Source of the DNA: Nitrospirota bacterium
Lineage (GTDB): Bacteria > Nitrospirota > Thermodesulfovibrionia > Thermodesulfovibrionales > UBA6898
Reading direction: 5' to 3'
Assembly (NCBI GenBank): GCA_021811105.1
Contig: JAJZPM010000025.1
Span: 1-47,532 of the forward strand
Length of the DNA: 47,532 bases
In this document: positions 25,665 to 35,367 of the stretch, piece by piece
Layout: every line of letters starts with the position of its first letter
Position numbering within the stretch: the first letter of the stretch is position 1
The notes under the pieces: model-generated
The model's input: the letters and a program-made list of their open reading frames with translations, nothing else
The model's database searches: none
What the model was told of the DNA's origin: nothing
Position numbers and translations under genes: made by a program

Positions 25665-28286
25665 ATGTTCGGAATATTGAAAAAAATTATAGGTACAAAG
25701 AACGAGCGAGAGGTCAACAGGCTACTTCCTGTCGCGGATAAGATCAACTCGCTGGAACCTGAGATCTCGGCACTTTCAGACAACCAGTTGAAAGAGAAAA
25801 GCGCGGAGTTCCGCAATCGGCTCAAGAATGGAGACACCCTGGATGATCTGCTTCCGGAGGCGTTCGCGGTGGTACGCGAGGCATCGAAGCGCGTTCTTAA
25901 AATGCGGCATTTCGACGTGCAGATGATCGGAGGAATGGTCCTGCACGAGGGTAAGATCTCGGAAATGAAGACCGGCGAAGGAAAAACGCTTGTGGCAACC
26001 CTCCCCGTCTATCTGAACGCCCTGGAGGGCAGGGGCGTGCACGTCGTGACGGTGAACGATTATCTTGCAAAAAGGGACGCGCAGTGGATGGGGCCGCTGT
26101 ATCAGTTCCTCGGCCTCAGCGTCGGGGTCATCGTGCACGGTCTTACGGACGAGGAAAGACAGGCGGCATACAACTCCGACATCACATATGGAACGAACAA
26201 CGAATTCGGCTTCGACTACCTCAGGGACAATATGAAGTATGATCTCTCCCAGTATGTCCAGAGGGAGCTGAATTACGCTATCGTGGACGAAGTCGACAGC
26301 ATACTGATAGATGAAGCCCGGACGCCGCTGATCATATCGGGCCCTTCCGAAGAATCCACGGACAAATATTACAAGATCGACAAGATAATCCCTAAACTGC
26401 AGAAGGAAATCGACTACACCGTCGATGAAAAGGCGAGGGCCGCAATACTGACTGAAGAAGGGAACATCAAGACGGAAAAGCTTATCGGGGCCGGCAACCT
26501 CTACGACCCTGCCAATATCGAACTCGTCCATCACGTTCTGCAGGCATTGAAAGCGCACACCCTTTTCAAAAGGGATGTCGATTACGTTGTCAAGGACGGA
26601 GAGGTCATAATTGTCGACGAGTTCACCGGAAGGCTTATGCCGGGGAGGCGATGGTCGGACGGCCTCCACCAGGCGGTGGAAGCCAAGGAAGGGGTGAAGA
26701 TTGCGAGCGAGAACCAGACCCTCGCAACAATTACCTTCCAGAATTATTTCCGCATGTACAACAAACTTGCGGGCATGACGGGCACCGCCGAGACCGAGGC
26801 CGAAGAGTTCGCGAAGATCTATAACCTTGACGTATTGGTGATTCCTACGAACAGACCGATGGTAAGGGCCGATCACCCGGACGTGATCTATAAGACGGAG
26901 AAGGGAAAATTTAACTCGGTCATCCGGGAGATAGAGGAACTTAACAAAAAAGGACAACCGGTTCTCATAGGTACCATTTCGATAGAAAAGTCCGAGCTGC
27001 TGAGCAGCCTGCTGAAGAAAAAAGGCATCAAACATTCGGTCCTCAACGCAAAGTATCACGAGAAGGAGGCCGAGATCATTGTCCAGGCAGGCAGAAGCAG
27101 CGCGGTCACCATCGCCACGAATATGGCCGGCAGAGGCACCGATATTATCCTTGGCGGAAACCCTGCGGGATTGGCTCGCGAGATGATGCTGCAGGATAAG
27201 CCGGAGCACTCCGGGGAAGAGTGGACAAAGGCGTTGCAGGAAGCGGAAAAAAAGTGCGCGACGGATAAGGAAGAGGTCCTCGCCGCGGGAGGCTTACATA
27301 TCCTGGGAACTGAGCGTCACGAGGCCCGGAGGATTGATAACCAACTCAGGGGGCGTTCCGGAAGACAGGGAGACCCCGGCTCGACCCGTTTCTATCTCTC
27401 CCTTGAGGATGACCTGATGAGGATATTCGGCTCCGACAAGATCTCTGGCCTTATGGGCAGACTCGGAATGGATGAAGATGTCCCCATAGAAAATAGAATG
27501 GTATCGAAGGCGATCGAGAACGCCCAAAAGAGGGTCGAATCGCAGAACTTCGATATCAGGAAACACCTCCTCGAATACGACGATGTAATGAACAAACAGA
27601 GGACGGAGATATACGCCTTCAGAAAAGAAGTGCTTCAGGGGGGTGAAGGCCTCAAGAGCAAGATCCTCTCGATGATCGATGACAACATCGATGAACTCCT
27701 TTCCATATACTGCCCCGAAGACACGAGATTTGCCGAGTGGGACGTAAAGGGGCTGAAAGACTCGGTCTATGGCATTTTTGCCATGTCCCTCGACAATACT
27801 CCCGAAGAGATTGGGGCGCTCAGCGAGACATTATCGAAAGATATCAAAGGGTCTTACGCAAAGAAAGAGGCTGAGGTCGGGAACGAGATGATGCGATACC
27901 TCGAAAAGATGATCGTACTTCAGGTCGTGGATTCCCAGTGGAAAGACCATCTGTTGGCGATGGACCACTTGAAGGAAGGAATCGGCCTGCGTGGGTATGC
28001 GCAGAGAGATCCCCTCGTGGAATACAAGAAAGAGGCATTTGAGATGTTTTCCGAGCTGTCGGGGAGGATGTCGACTGAAATCGTATCGAGGCTCTTCAAA
28101 ATACAGATACAGAGAAATCAGGAATCGGTAGCGAGGTCACAGCAGCGGAAGGTCAACCTGAATTATAACAGGGGAGAAGGCGGCACTTCTCAGACGGTCA
28201 CGAAAGGGAAAAAAACGGGGCGCAACGAGCCCTGTCCTTGCGGCAGCGGAAAGAAATACAAAAAATGCTGCGGGGCGAATGAGTAG
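25665..28286 (+). CDS. secA: Preprotein translocase ATPase SecA
   Basis: The 873-residue motor drives export through SecYEG. The N-terminus [15 protein letters not shown] is typical. Walker A is [14 protein letters not shown], the DEAD-like box is [17 protein letters not shown], and the second ATPase domain has [22 protein letters not shown] and [16 protein letters not shown]. The C-terminal SEC-C zinc motif [13 protein letters not shown], which binds SecB or phospholipid, is intact. It shares eight bases with the GAF-GGDEF gene (ATGAGTAG), so translation is coupled. The start at 25665 has no Shine-Dalgarno sequence. Confidence 0.97.
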   Translation: MFGILKKIIGTKNEREVNRLLPVADKINSLEPEISALSDNQLKEKSAEFRNRLKNGDTLDDLLPEAFAVVREASKRVLKMRHFDVQMIGGMVLHEGKISEMKTGEGKTLVATLPVYLNALEGRGVHVVTVNDYLAKRDAQWMGPLYQFLGLSVGVIVHGLTDEERQAAYNSDITYGTNNEFGFDYLRDNMKYDLSQYVQRELNYAIVDEVDSILIDEARTPLIISGPSEESTDKYYKIDKIIPKLQKEIDYTVDEKARAAILTEEGNIKTEKLIGAGNLYDPANIELVHHVLQALKAHTLFKRDVDYVVKDGEVIIVDEFTGRLMPGRRWSDGLHQAVEAKEGVKIASENQTLATITFQNYFRMYNKLAGMTGTAETEAEEFAKIYNLDVLVIPTNRPMVRADHPDVIYKTEKGKFNSVIREIEELNKKGQPVLIGTISIEKSELLSSLLKKKGIKHSVLNAKYHEKEAEIIVQAGRSSAVTIATNMAGRGTDIILGGNPAGLAREMMLQDKPEHSGEEWTKALQEAEKKCATDKEEVLAAGGLHILGTERHEARRIDNQLRGRSGRQGDPGSTRFYLSLEDDLMRIFGSDKISGLMGRLGMDEDVPIENRMVSKAIENAQKRVESQNFDIRKHLLEYDDVMNKQRTEIYAFRKEVLQGGEGLKSKILSMIDDNIDELLSIYCPEDTRFAEWDVKGLKDSVYGIFAMSLDNTPEEIGALSETLSKDIKGSYAKKEAEVGNEMMRYLEKMIVLQVVDSQWKDHLLAMDHLKEGIGLRGYAQRDPLVEYKKEAFEMFSELSGRMSTEIVSRLFKIQIQRNQESVARSQQRKVNLNYNRGEGGTSQTVTKGKKTGRNEPCPCGSGKKYKKCCGANE

Positions 28287-29679
28287 GATATTCTTGATAG
28301 GCCGGGGCCCCATACTGAAAAAAAAAGAGATCGCCCTTGCGGCAAAGGGCGGGGACATTGTCCCCTTCAAAACTATCGACGATATCCGTTATCGTCCGGG
28401 AAATGAGCCGCAGCTTATCCTGATCGACAAGAATCAAAGCGCAGAACCGTCTTTCAGGGACTTCCAGCTCTCGTTTAAGGACACGCCCAAAGTCGTTTTT
28501 TCGGATTCTCGCCTGTTTACAGGGTTCGGACCGTGGATGAAATATCCCCTGACCTACTTCGTCGCTGAGCCTTCGTCAAGAGAGCTCGAATACCTCTTCA
28601 AAAAGGCACTGAGGGAAAAAGAAATACTTGAAGAGAATTCCGCACTCAAGAACCGCCTTGCAACGCTCACGAGGGAACTCGATTTTTTCGACGAGGTGAG
28701 CAAGACCCTCACGTCGACGCTTGAACTGAACGATATCCTCACCACCATCATGAAGAAATCCAGGAAGCTCATCAAAGCGGACACATGGTCGATTCTGCTT
28801 GTCGATGAGGGTACCGGCGAACTCGTGTTCGAGAAGATCACCGGCAAAAAAGAAGACAAGAGAAAGATGAGAAAGATCAGGCTCAAGATGGGCGAAGGCA
28901 TTGCGGGCTGGGTGGCGCAGGAAGGGATACCGGTTGTCGTACCTGATGTCTCGATCGATAAAAGGTTCTGGTCCAAGGTAGACAAGGAGACGGGCGACAA
29001 GACCAAATCGCTCATGTGCGTTCCGATCAGGAGTAAGGGAAACATACTAGGGGTCCTGGAAGTCGTGAGCAAAACTGCTGATGACCCTTTTTCAAGGGAG
29101 GATCTGGATCTCATCATGAGGCTGGTCGACCGCGCTGCCCTTGCGATAGAGAGGGCGGCCCTCTATCAGAAGATGGCTGAGCTGTCGATCACCGATGACC
29201 TCACTAAATTATTTAATACCAGATACCTGAACCGTACCCTCGAGCTCGAGATTACGAGGTCGAACCGGCACAAGAGCTCCCTGTCGCTCATTTTTATGGA
29301 CATCGACCATTTCAAGGTGATCAACGACAATTACGGTCATCTGGTGGGGAGCAAGCTTCTTGTCGAGATGGGCCAGCTCCTGATCAAAAGCCTACGGGCA
29401 ATCGATATCGTCGCCCGTTACGGCGGAGACGAATTTGTGATCGTGCTGCCTCAGACCGTTCCTGCTTCGGCGGTGCAAATCGCCGAGAGGATACGCAAGG
29501 GGATTGAACAGAACGTTTTTCTGAAGAAAGACGGATACTCGCTCCGTTTGACGGCGAGTTTCGGGGTCGCATCGTACCCTGAGAGCGCCCGCTCGAAGGA
29601 GGATTTGCTGAGGATAGCAGACGAGGCGATGTACCGCGTCAAGTACCAGACTCGAAACGGAGTTTATGCTATAGTATAG
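28279..29679 (+). CDS. GAF-GGDEF diguanylate cyclase with receiver-like N-terminus
   Basis: The 466-residue protein has an N-terminal alpha/beta segment (1-110) resembling a degenerate receiver, with no convincing phosphorylatable aspartate. A coiled helix (about 105-140), a GAF domain (about 140-295), and a GGDEF domain (about 300-466) with the intact active site YGGDEF at 382-386 follow. The inhibitory site RAID (373-376) is five residues upstream. It should make c-di-GMP with product inhibition. No membrane segment is present, so it is cytoplasmic. Its start overlaps the secA stop, and the MglA-like gene follows after seven bases, tying the cyclase to export and polarity functions. Confidence 0.9.
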   Translation: MSRIFLIGRGPILKKKEIALAAKGGDIVPFKTIDDIRYRPGNEPQLILIDKNQSAEPSFRDFQLSFKDTPKVVFSDSRLFTGFGPWMKYPLTYFVAEPSSRELEYLFKKALREKEILEENSALKNRLATLTRELDFFDEVSKTLTSTLELNDILTTIMKKSRKLIKADTWSILLVDEGTGELVFEKITGKKEDKRKMRKIRLKMGEGIAGWVAQEGIPVVVPDVSIDKRFWSKVDKETGDKTKSLMCVPIRSKGNILGVLEVVSKTADDPFSREDLDLIMRLVDRAALAIERAALYQKMAELSITDDLTKLFNTRYLNRTLELEITRSNRHKSSLSLIFMDIDHFKVINDNYGHLVGSKLLVEMGQLLIKSLRAIDIVARYGGDEFVIVLPQTVPASAVQIAERIRKGIEQNVFLKKDGYSLRLTASFGVASYPESARSKEDLLRIADEAMYRVKYQTRNGVYAIV

Positions 29680-29686
29680 AGGACCT

Positions 29687-30913
29687 ATGGCACTCTTTAA
29701 CTACGCGACAAAAGAGATCACTTTGAAGATCGTCTATTACGGGCCCGGCCTGAGCGGCAAGACGACAAACCTGCAGTACCTGCATTCGATTTTGAATCCG
29801 GAAAATAAGGGCAGACTGCTCTCCTTGTCTACGGAGGCCGACCGGACCTTGTTCTTTGACTTTCTGCCGGTTGAACTCGGGAAGATCCGGGATTTTTCTA
29901 TACGGTTCCAGCTTTACACGGTGCCCGGCCAGGTCAGGTATAATGCGACCAGAAAGGTCGTGCTCAAAGGAGCTGATGCGGTCGTGTTCGTGGCAGACTC
30001 CCAGCGTGACATGAGGGAGCAGAATATTGAAAGTTTCGAGAATATGCGGGAAAATCTTCTTTCGAATAACATCAATCCGGATGAGGTGCCGATCGTGCTC
30101 CAGTATAATAAAAGGGACCTCGGGAATATTGCCTCGGTAGAAGAACTCGACGCCGATCTGAACCGCAATCGGTATCACTTCGTGGAATCCTCGGCGATCA
30201 GTGGGACCGGGGTGGAGGATTCTTTCCGGCTTATTACGAGACTGCTTCTCAAACATATATCCAAGAAGCACCAGATAGAAATCCAGCCTTCAAAAGAGAA
30301 AGCGGCCGTGAGTCCGCAGCCGCCTGCCGGGAAGAAGGAATCTTCATTTGAAGAAGTCGCTCCCGAGCCCCCTATTGCGGCTGCCGCGCCAGTAACGTCG
30401 GCCGCTCCCCCTGCAGGGGACGTTCGGGCGCTGTGGCCGCAGGAGGAAACGAGACGGAATGCCATGCCGGCTGTTGAAACCCCTCGCGCGATCGAACCCG
30501 CCTATGAAGCACGGGAAGCGGAGGACAAGAAGATTGTGCCGCCTGCTGAACAGCCCCCGGCCCCTTCGGTTGAAACCCGCTCGAAAAAAGGGGAGCCGGC
30601 GGAGAAGATTGTCTTGCCGACGGAAAGAGATGTCCCGGGTCCGACCTCTGAAGCCGCTGAGGAAAGGCCCTCCACGCAACGGCTCTCGGAGGTTCCGGAA
30701 ATTCCGCCCGACAAGATTGACCGCATTATCGACGAAATTTCAAGCATCAACGGCCTGCTGACGGATCTTAAGAATTCGGTCTATGTCCTCACCAAGGAGA
30801 TGAAGGACCTGAAAGAAACGAGGAAGGAACAGGAGGAGACGAACCGTATCCTTAGGGAAATTTCGGGGCATTTTCAGCGGCTACAGACAAAAAAAAGCTG
30901 GTTCAGGTTCTGA
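29687..30913 (+). CDS. MglA-like small GTPase with long proline-rich and coiled-coil tail
   Basis: Residues 1-195 form an MglA-type Ras-like GTPase: P-loop GPGLSGKT (19-26), the family-specific TVPGQ in place of DxxGQ (78-82), and NKRD (141-144). MglA switches the poles of motile deltaproteobacteria with its GAP MglB. The protein continues to 408 residues with a Pro/Ala/Glu-rich linker (about 205-335) and a terminal heptad-like coil (about 340-400, IDRIIDEISSINGLL and KEMKDLKETRKEQEE) ending in SWFRF. MglA is normally about 195 residues, so the tail is extra. No mglB or roadblock gene lies beside it. It is the third gene after secA and the cyclase. Confidence 0.88.
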   Translation: MALFNYATKEITLKIVYYGPGLSGKTTNLQYLHSILNPENKGRLLSLSTEADRTLFFDFLPVELGKIRDFSIRFQLYTVPGQVRYNATRKVVLKGADAVVFVADSQRDMREQNIESFENMRENLLSNNINPDEVPIVLQYNKRDLGNIASVEELDADLNRNRYHFVESSAISGTGVEDSFRLITRLLLKHISKKHQIEIQPSKEKAAVSPQPPAGKKESSFEEVAPEPPIAAAAPVTSAAPPAGDVRALWPQEETRRNAMPAVETPRAIEPAYEAREAEDKKIVPPAEQPPAPSVETRSKKGEPAEKIVLPTERDVPGPTSEAAEERPSTQRLSEVPEIPPDKIDRIIDEISSINGLLTDLKNSVYVLTKEMKDLKETRKEQEETNRILREISGHFQRLQTKKSWFRF

Positions 30914-30941
30914 CGCCAACCCGGGAGACAAGAGCGTCTTC

Positions 30942-32345
30942 CTATAAAAGGTATTCTGCGAGGTTGATCTTGTATTTGTTAGGGTCCATCGTCCTGGTGA
31001 TAGACCGAACGAAGGCATCCTGAGCGTTCTTTTCCGTCAGATCCACGATATGACCCTTCACCCTGCTTCCTTTTTCGTCGATGATGATCATTACGCGCGG
31101 CCGGGCAGGGAATAACTGATTGCTTTCGCATACAAGCCCCAGTTCTTTTGTGTTGAGCATCACCACTGTCCCGATAGGAAAGACACCGACCATGTTGATG
31201 AAAAATTTGAAAAGGAGCGGGTCAAGCTGGCTGCCCGACCGCTCCATCATGATACTCAGCGCCTTATCCGGGGCCATAGGGATTCTCGAATATACTCTGG
31301 ATGAGGTCATCGCGTCATACTGGTCCGCGAGGCATACTATTTTGCTGAAAAAATCGAGATCGAATCTCTTGCTGGCCCTCGGATATCCCGACAGGTCGAA
31401 ATTCATATGGTGTTCGAAAGAAACAATGGCCGACTTCGTCGTAAGCGGATCGAGTTTTTTCAGTTTCAGCAACGCCTTGACGCCCCAGACCGGATGTTTC
31501 CGTATGATCTTCCATTCCTCGTCCGTGAAGTTGGACGGCTTGTTGAGCACTTCATACGGTATATCCATCTTCCCTATGTCGTGAAAGAGCGCCACCATGC
31601 CGAGATCCGTAAGCGTCTTGCGGTTTAACCCCAGCCGCTGTCCCAGCGCAATCGACAGAATGCTGACATTAACCGAGTGATGGTATGTATATTCGTCATA
31701 ATCCTTTATCGCCGTCATGCCGAGGAGGAGCTGTTCTTCCTCAAGAATATGGTCAACCATGGTCTCGATGACCCTCTTGGCTTTCTTGATGTTTACCTTT
31801 TCTCCGCCCTTGATCTTGTTGATGACCCCGCGCGTAAATGACACTGCATTAAAATAGGTCTTCTTCACCATCTTGCGCGGCTCGAGCGCATCCTCCTCTA
31901 CAATCTTTCTCAATTTCCCGACGGAGACATTTTTTACATTCGCCATCTTCTCTTCGATTACTTCGTAAGGCGTCTCGGAAAAAGGCGAGGCGATAAAGGC
32001 CCCTACAAAAACCTTTATCTGCTCGGCCGCAATCTTATCTTTGAAAGTGATGCTGCCAAGTTCCCTCTTCTTGAATTCCCGTATCAGGAAATCGAAGTTA
32101 AGCAGGTACTCCAGAGAATAGCGTATGCGGTAATCGTTGATGTAAAAAAACTCGCCTCTCAGTTCAAGGGAAACCACGCGTTCGTCCTCAACAAGCAGGT
32201 TGACCATGGGGACAAGCTTATCGATGACGGATACCACCGCTATATTGTTAGGGTCATGTATATGGGATGTGCGAAGCACTACGGAAAGCTGGTTGACCAG
32301 ATCTTTACCGATCCTGAACCGCTCGATGTCTTCCCTACTGTCCAT
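30942..32345 (-). CDS. HD-GYP domain phosphodiesterase
   Basis: The 467-residue protein has an N-terminal region of about 200 residues without a recognised domain. An HD-GYP domain follows: HHSVNVSILSIALGQ, HD pair at 255-256 in FHDIGKMDIP, HHMNFDLSGYP with GYP at 320-322, and DQYDAMTSSRVY. The metal and substrate residues are complete, so c-di-GMP hydrolysis is expected. A short PilZ-like or unknown C-terminal segment (about 400-467) follows. Its start overlaps the end of the HEAT-repeat gene by 11 bases. It converges with the MglA-like gene, 28 bases away. Confidence 0.9.
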   Translation of the reverse strand: MDSREDIERFRIGKDLVNQLSVVLRTSHIHDPNNIAVVSVIDKLVPMVNLLVEDERVVSLELRGEFFYINDYRIRYSLEYLLNFDFLIREFKKRELGSITFKDKIAAEQIKVFVGAFIASPFSETPYEVIEEKMANVKNVSVGKLRKIVEEDALEPRKMVKKTYFNAVSFTRGVINKIKGGEKVNIKKAKRVIETMVDHILEEEQLLLGMTAIKDYDEYTYHHSVNVSILSIALGQRLGLNRKTLTDLGMVALFHDIGKMDIPYEVLNKPSNFTDEEWKIIRKHPVWGVKALLKLKKLDPLTTKSAIVSFEHHMNFDLSGYPRASKRFDLDFFSKIVCLADQYDAMTSSRVYSRIPMAPDKALSIMMERSGSQLDPLLFKFFINMVGVFPIGTVVMLNTKELGLVCESNQLFPARPRVMIIIDEKGSRVKGHIVDLTEKNAQDAFVRSITRTMDPNKYKINLAEYLL

Positions 32346-33975
32346 ACTCGATCCTCTTGATCGCGGAGTACACGAACTCCCTCAGAAGCTTATTGCCGTC
32401 GTTCTTATACTTGTTCAGGAGCGGGAGCGCATCCTTGTTCCCCAGCAAGCCGAGACAATAAGCAGCGCATGCGCGGTTTTCATAATTCTTCGCCCTTCCG
32501 AGAAAGGTCTTCCTCTTGATCATGCTTACGGCCGAATTGTATACCTCGCCATCTTTCCAGTGCGACAGCACTTCGAAATACTCCTTCTTTTCGTCAAATT
32601 CCTTGTCCCTGAAATACTTGTCGGCGACCTTGTTCATGATGATCCTCTTTGCAGCCTCGGACTTAATATTGCCGAGGGCCTTCAGGGCCGCTGATCTTAC
32701 CTGGTGGTCTGCGTCGTCCAGGCAATCCCTGAGCGTCTGCAACACGCCCGCGCCGCCGAGTTCCCCGAGCGCCCTGATCACCTCTTTCTTAACCCTGATA
32801 TCTCCGTGTCTGACGGTCTTCAGGAGGTAGTCGACCGCCTTTCTGTCCCCTATCTTCCTCAGAATATAGATGATATTTCTCACTACGTACCAGCGGGAGT
32901 CGTTCAGCCCCTTGGAGAGCGTTGCGATGTCCTTCGTCCCCAGGACGATCAGGGCGTCGATCACCACCTTCCTCGCGTGGATGCTCTTGAGCTCACCCAG
33001 TATCTTCATAAAGGGCACGATCGCGTTTCGGTCAAGATACCTTACAAAATCCTCGAAGACCCTTTCCTCAACCTCCTGTCCGCTGTCCAGGATCTCCCCG
33101 AGAAGCGTGATTATAGATTCACTACCCGCAAGCAAGAGTATTTTCTTTGCGTACTTCTTCCTCTCCTCGTCCTCGTTTTTTCCATCCAGAATCTTCTTCA
33201 TCCTGGCAAGCACGCTCGTGACCAGCTGGATATCACCCCTGCCGATCGAGAATTCTATCGCGTTGATAAAGAAGCCGACCATATCTTCATAGTCTTCTTT
33301 CGGCTGAGGGAGGGAAAATATTTCATATAGGATATCGGTCAATTTATCCGTTTTGTCCCGTGAGTCTCTTTCCAGCTCCGTGAGGAGTAGCTGGAGGTCC
33401 TTGTCCGACAGCGGAACAATCGAAACGTCCTTCACGACTTCCTCCTCTTTAAAGGCGTCTTCGTATGCCTTCAAAAGCGTGTCCTCATCAGGCACCCTCT
33501 CTTCGATTTTCCTGACCGCGGTCTCCTCGTAGTCGTCCTCGTCGGCGAGCACCGTCTCATCGACCACGTACTGTATGTTCTGAAAGTCCTTTTCCCAGAA
33601 GAGCGTAACGATATCATCGTCGACGGCCTCGCGGTTGAAATCGAGCGATATGATCTTCAGAAAATCTTCCATTTCCTCAAACGTCAGCCCTTTCTTGAAG
33701 GTAATCTCCCGCAAGCCGTCCTTAAAGAAAAAGAGCGCCAGGTTGTCCTCTTTTTCAGGGCTGAAATATACCTGCTCTGAATCATAATAGATATCGTTTT
33801 GCCGGACCTTCAACGCCAAGTCGTCCCGGTAATAAAAGAACTCTCTCAATTTGTTGAAATTATCTTCGAGGGTGTTCACATAGATGGGATTATTCGAAGG
33901 ATACATCCTCAGAATTTTTTTGGACTTTAGAAAAGACTGGATGACCTCTTTTGCTTTCTTAAGCTCTTCACTCAT
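32335..33975 (-). CDS. HEAT-repeat protein
   Basis: Residues 1-320 are helical and acidic, without a domain I recognise. About 325-545 carry HEAT/PBS-lyase-like repeats (DSRWYVVRNIIYILRKIGD, HGDIRVKKEVIRALGELGG, DADHQVRSAALKALGNIKS and similar) and a last repeat ending RREFVYSAIKRIEYG-like. Such solenoids bind protein partners; no enzymatic residues are visible. The end overlaps the HD-GYP gene start by 11 bases, so the two are translated together and the HEAT protein may scaffold or regulate the phosphodiesterase. Upstream, 36 bases away, is the 92-residue unknown. Confidence 0.85.
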   Translation of the reverse strand: MSEELKKAKEVIQSFLKSKKILRMYPSNNPIYVNTLEDNFNKLREFFYYRDDLALKVRQNDIYYDSEQVYFSPEKEDNLALFFFKDGLREITFKKGLTFEEMEDFLKIISLDFNREAVDDDIVTLFWEKDFQNIQYVVDETVLADEDDYEETAVRKIEERVPDEDTLLKAYEDAFKEEEVVKDVSIVPLSDKDLQLLLTELERDSRDKTDKLTDILYEIFSLPQPKEDYEDMVGFFINAIEFSIGRGDIQLVTSVLARMKKILDGKNEDEERKKYAKKILLLAGSESIITLLGEILDSGQEVEERVFEDFVRYLDRNAIVPFMKILGELKSIHARKVVIDALIVLGTKDIATLSKGLNDSRWYVVRNIIYILRKIGDRKAVDYLLKTVRHGDIRVKKEVIRALGELGGAGVLQTLRDCLDDADHQVRSAALKALGNIKSEAAKRIIMNKVADKYFRDKEFDEKKEYFEVLSHWKDGEVYNSAVSMIKRKTFLGRAKNYENRACAAYCLGLLGNKDALPLLNKYKNDGNKLLREFVYSAIKRIEYGQ

Positions 33976-34011
33976 AGAAGTCCGAAGTACCTCACCAAGA
34001 AGTTACTATCG

Positions 34012-34290
34012 TTATGCGAGAGGAACTCTTCGTTCCTTCGCGTAATTCCGTATTACCATCGTGGCCGCGAAAAGTCTCTGCAGTCTCAGGTTCCTGCTTC
34101 GTATCGCAAGAATATCGTGTGTCGGAAACCTTTCCGCACGGATCTCGACCTGGACTTTCGATATCTCGCTGTAGAAATCGCGCAGCGTTTCGCGATCGAA
34201 CGACTTCAGGAACAAAGGATTCACGATGACATATCCCTCCGCCACATCCCGTATCGTTGCTTTGAGACTCTTTCCCCTGACGTTAGACAT
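34012..34290 (-). CDS. Small conserved-looking protein of unknown function after tatC
   Basis: From the ATG at 34290, which overlaps the tatC stop (ATGTCTAA), the product has 92 residues, MSNVRGKSLKATIRDVAEGY to RRVPLA. It is basic, with no signal peptide or membrane segment, and contains TLRDFYSEISKVQVEIRAERFPTHD and a helical C-terminus. I do not recognise the family. Coupling to tatC and position before the HEAT and HD-GYP genes make it a real operon member. An upstream in-frame start at 34332 would lie inside tatC. Confidence 0.75.
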   Translation of the reverse strand: MSNVRGKSLKATIRDVAEGYVIVNPLFLKSFDRETLRDFYSEISKVQVEIRAERFPTHDILAIRSRNLRLQRLFAATMVIRNYAKERRVPLA

Positions 34291-35053
34291 TCTTCCGTTT
34301 CCTGTAAATGAGTCTGGACAATAGTATACCAATTTCGTACAGGATAATTATAGGTACGGCCATGAGGGTCTGGTTAAAGGCGTCCGGCGTGGGGGTGAGA
34401 ATCGCACCGGCAATAAAGGCGAAGAGTACCGCGAATTTTCGGTTTTTCGCCAGTGTCTTCGGGGTAACTACGCCGATCTTCGTCAGGAAGACAATGACCA
34501 GCGGCAGCTCAAAAATAATCCCGAACGCAAGTATGAACTTCAGGCAGAAGTCGACATAGCTCCCGACCGACAACATCGGGGCGATGTTTTGTGTCTTGTA
34601 GCCCAGCAGGAACGTGATGGCGAACGGCAGGACAATCCCGAAACAGAAGAGAGCACCGACGAGAAATAGTGAAGTGGCGAAAAAAATAAACGGTATCACA
34701 TATTTTTTTTCTTTCTCGAGAAGCCCGGGAGCAATGAAGCGCCACAGCTGATAAAATACTACCGGCAGCGATATGATCAGGGAGGCGACAAGAGACACCT
34801 TGAGGTGCATCCAGAAGGCCTCTGCAGGGGCAAGGAAGACGAGCGGAGCGGCTGTCTTCCGTATCACCTCGATATACGGTGCCCCGACGCTGAAATGCAA
34901 CTCGGCCCTGAGGGGGAACGTAATGAGTTCGAAGAGTTTTTCGGAGTAGTTAAAGACGACGACGAAAACAACAAAGACCGCCGCGAGGGAAGTAAGTATC
35001 CTCCTCCGAAGCTCCGAAAGATGTTCTGTCAGGGGCATCTTCGCGCTTTCCAA
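34283..35053 (-). CDS. tatC: Twin-arginine translocase subunit TatC
   Basis: The 256-residue membrane protein has six transmembrane segments and the TatC marks MPLTEHLSELRRRI at the N-terminus, the SF-like periplasmic loops, WRFIAPGLLEKEKKYVIPF and FGIIFELPLVIVFLTKIG. It binds the twin-arginine signal and exports folded, often cofactor-bearing proteins. It directly follows tatB without a gap and overlaps the next small gene by eight bases. Confidence 0.96.
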   Translation of the reverse strand: MESAKMPLTEHLSELRRRILTSLAAVFVVFVVVFNYSEKLFELITFPLRAELHFSVGAPYIEVIRKTAAPLVFLAPAEAFWMHLKVSLVASLIISLPVVFYQLWRFIAPGLLEKEKKYVIPFIFFATSLFLVGALFCFGIVLPFAITFLLGYKTQNIAPMLSVGSYVDFCLKFILAFGIIFELPLVIVFLTKIGVVTPKTLAKNRKFAVLFAFIAGAILTPTPDAFNQTLMAVPIIILYEIGILLSRLIYRKRKNV

Positions 35054-35335
35054 TCAGCCCTTGTCCTTCCCTTCATCCGTTTTTTTTGTCTCAGAGTTGT
35101 CGCTATCTATTTTTTCTTTTTCGCCCGAAACCGACTTTGCCTCTTCTTCGGCGTGCTTTTTTTCGGTCTCTTCGAATTCGCTTTCCATCTGGACCTTCGC
35201 GTTTTGGATCCCCCTTCTGATTTCTATCATCCATTTGCCGAGCGTCCTGCCGATCTCCGGAAGCTTTTCCGGGCCGAAGACGAGCAGGGCGATCACAAAG
35301 ATGATCACTAATTCCTGAAAACCGATATCAAACAT
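35054..35335 (-). CDS. tatB: Sec-independent translocase subunit TatB
   Basis: The 93-residue protein has one N-terminal transmembrane segment ([22 protein letters not shown]), the hinge [15 protein letters not shown], an amphipathic helix and a long charged Glu/Lys-rich tail. The MFDIGF start is typical of TatB rather than TatA, and the adjacency to tatC fits. No separate tatA is seen in the window, so the protein could also serve as the TatA/E type. Confidence 0.9.
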   Translation of the reverse strand: MFDIGFQELVIIFVIALLVFGPEKLPEIGRTLGKWMIEIRRGIQNAKVQMESEFEETEKKHAEEEAKSVSGEKEKIDSDNSETKKTDEGKDKG

Positions 35336-35367
35336 TGTCGTGTCCGGGGAAGATCACCGCGGAGAGG

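Noticed and set aside
25776-27209. 477-codon open frame on the minus strand opposite secA
   Set aside because: It lies wholly antisense to secA, has no recognisable domain and no ribosome site; it reflects codon bias of secA.
30913-30942. Intrinsic terminator between the MglA-like and HD-GYP genes
   Set aside because: Only a five-pair GACGC/GCGTC stem with a large loop and no T-run is present; too weak to call.
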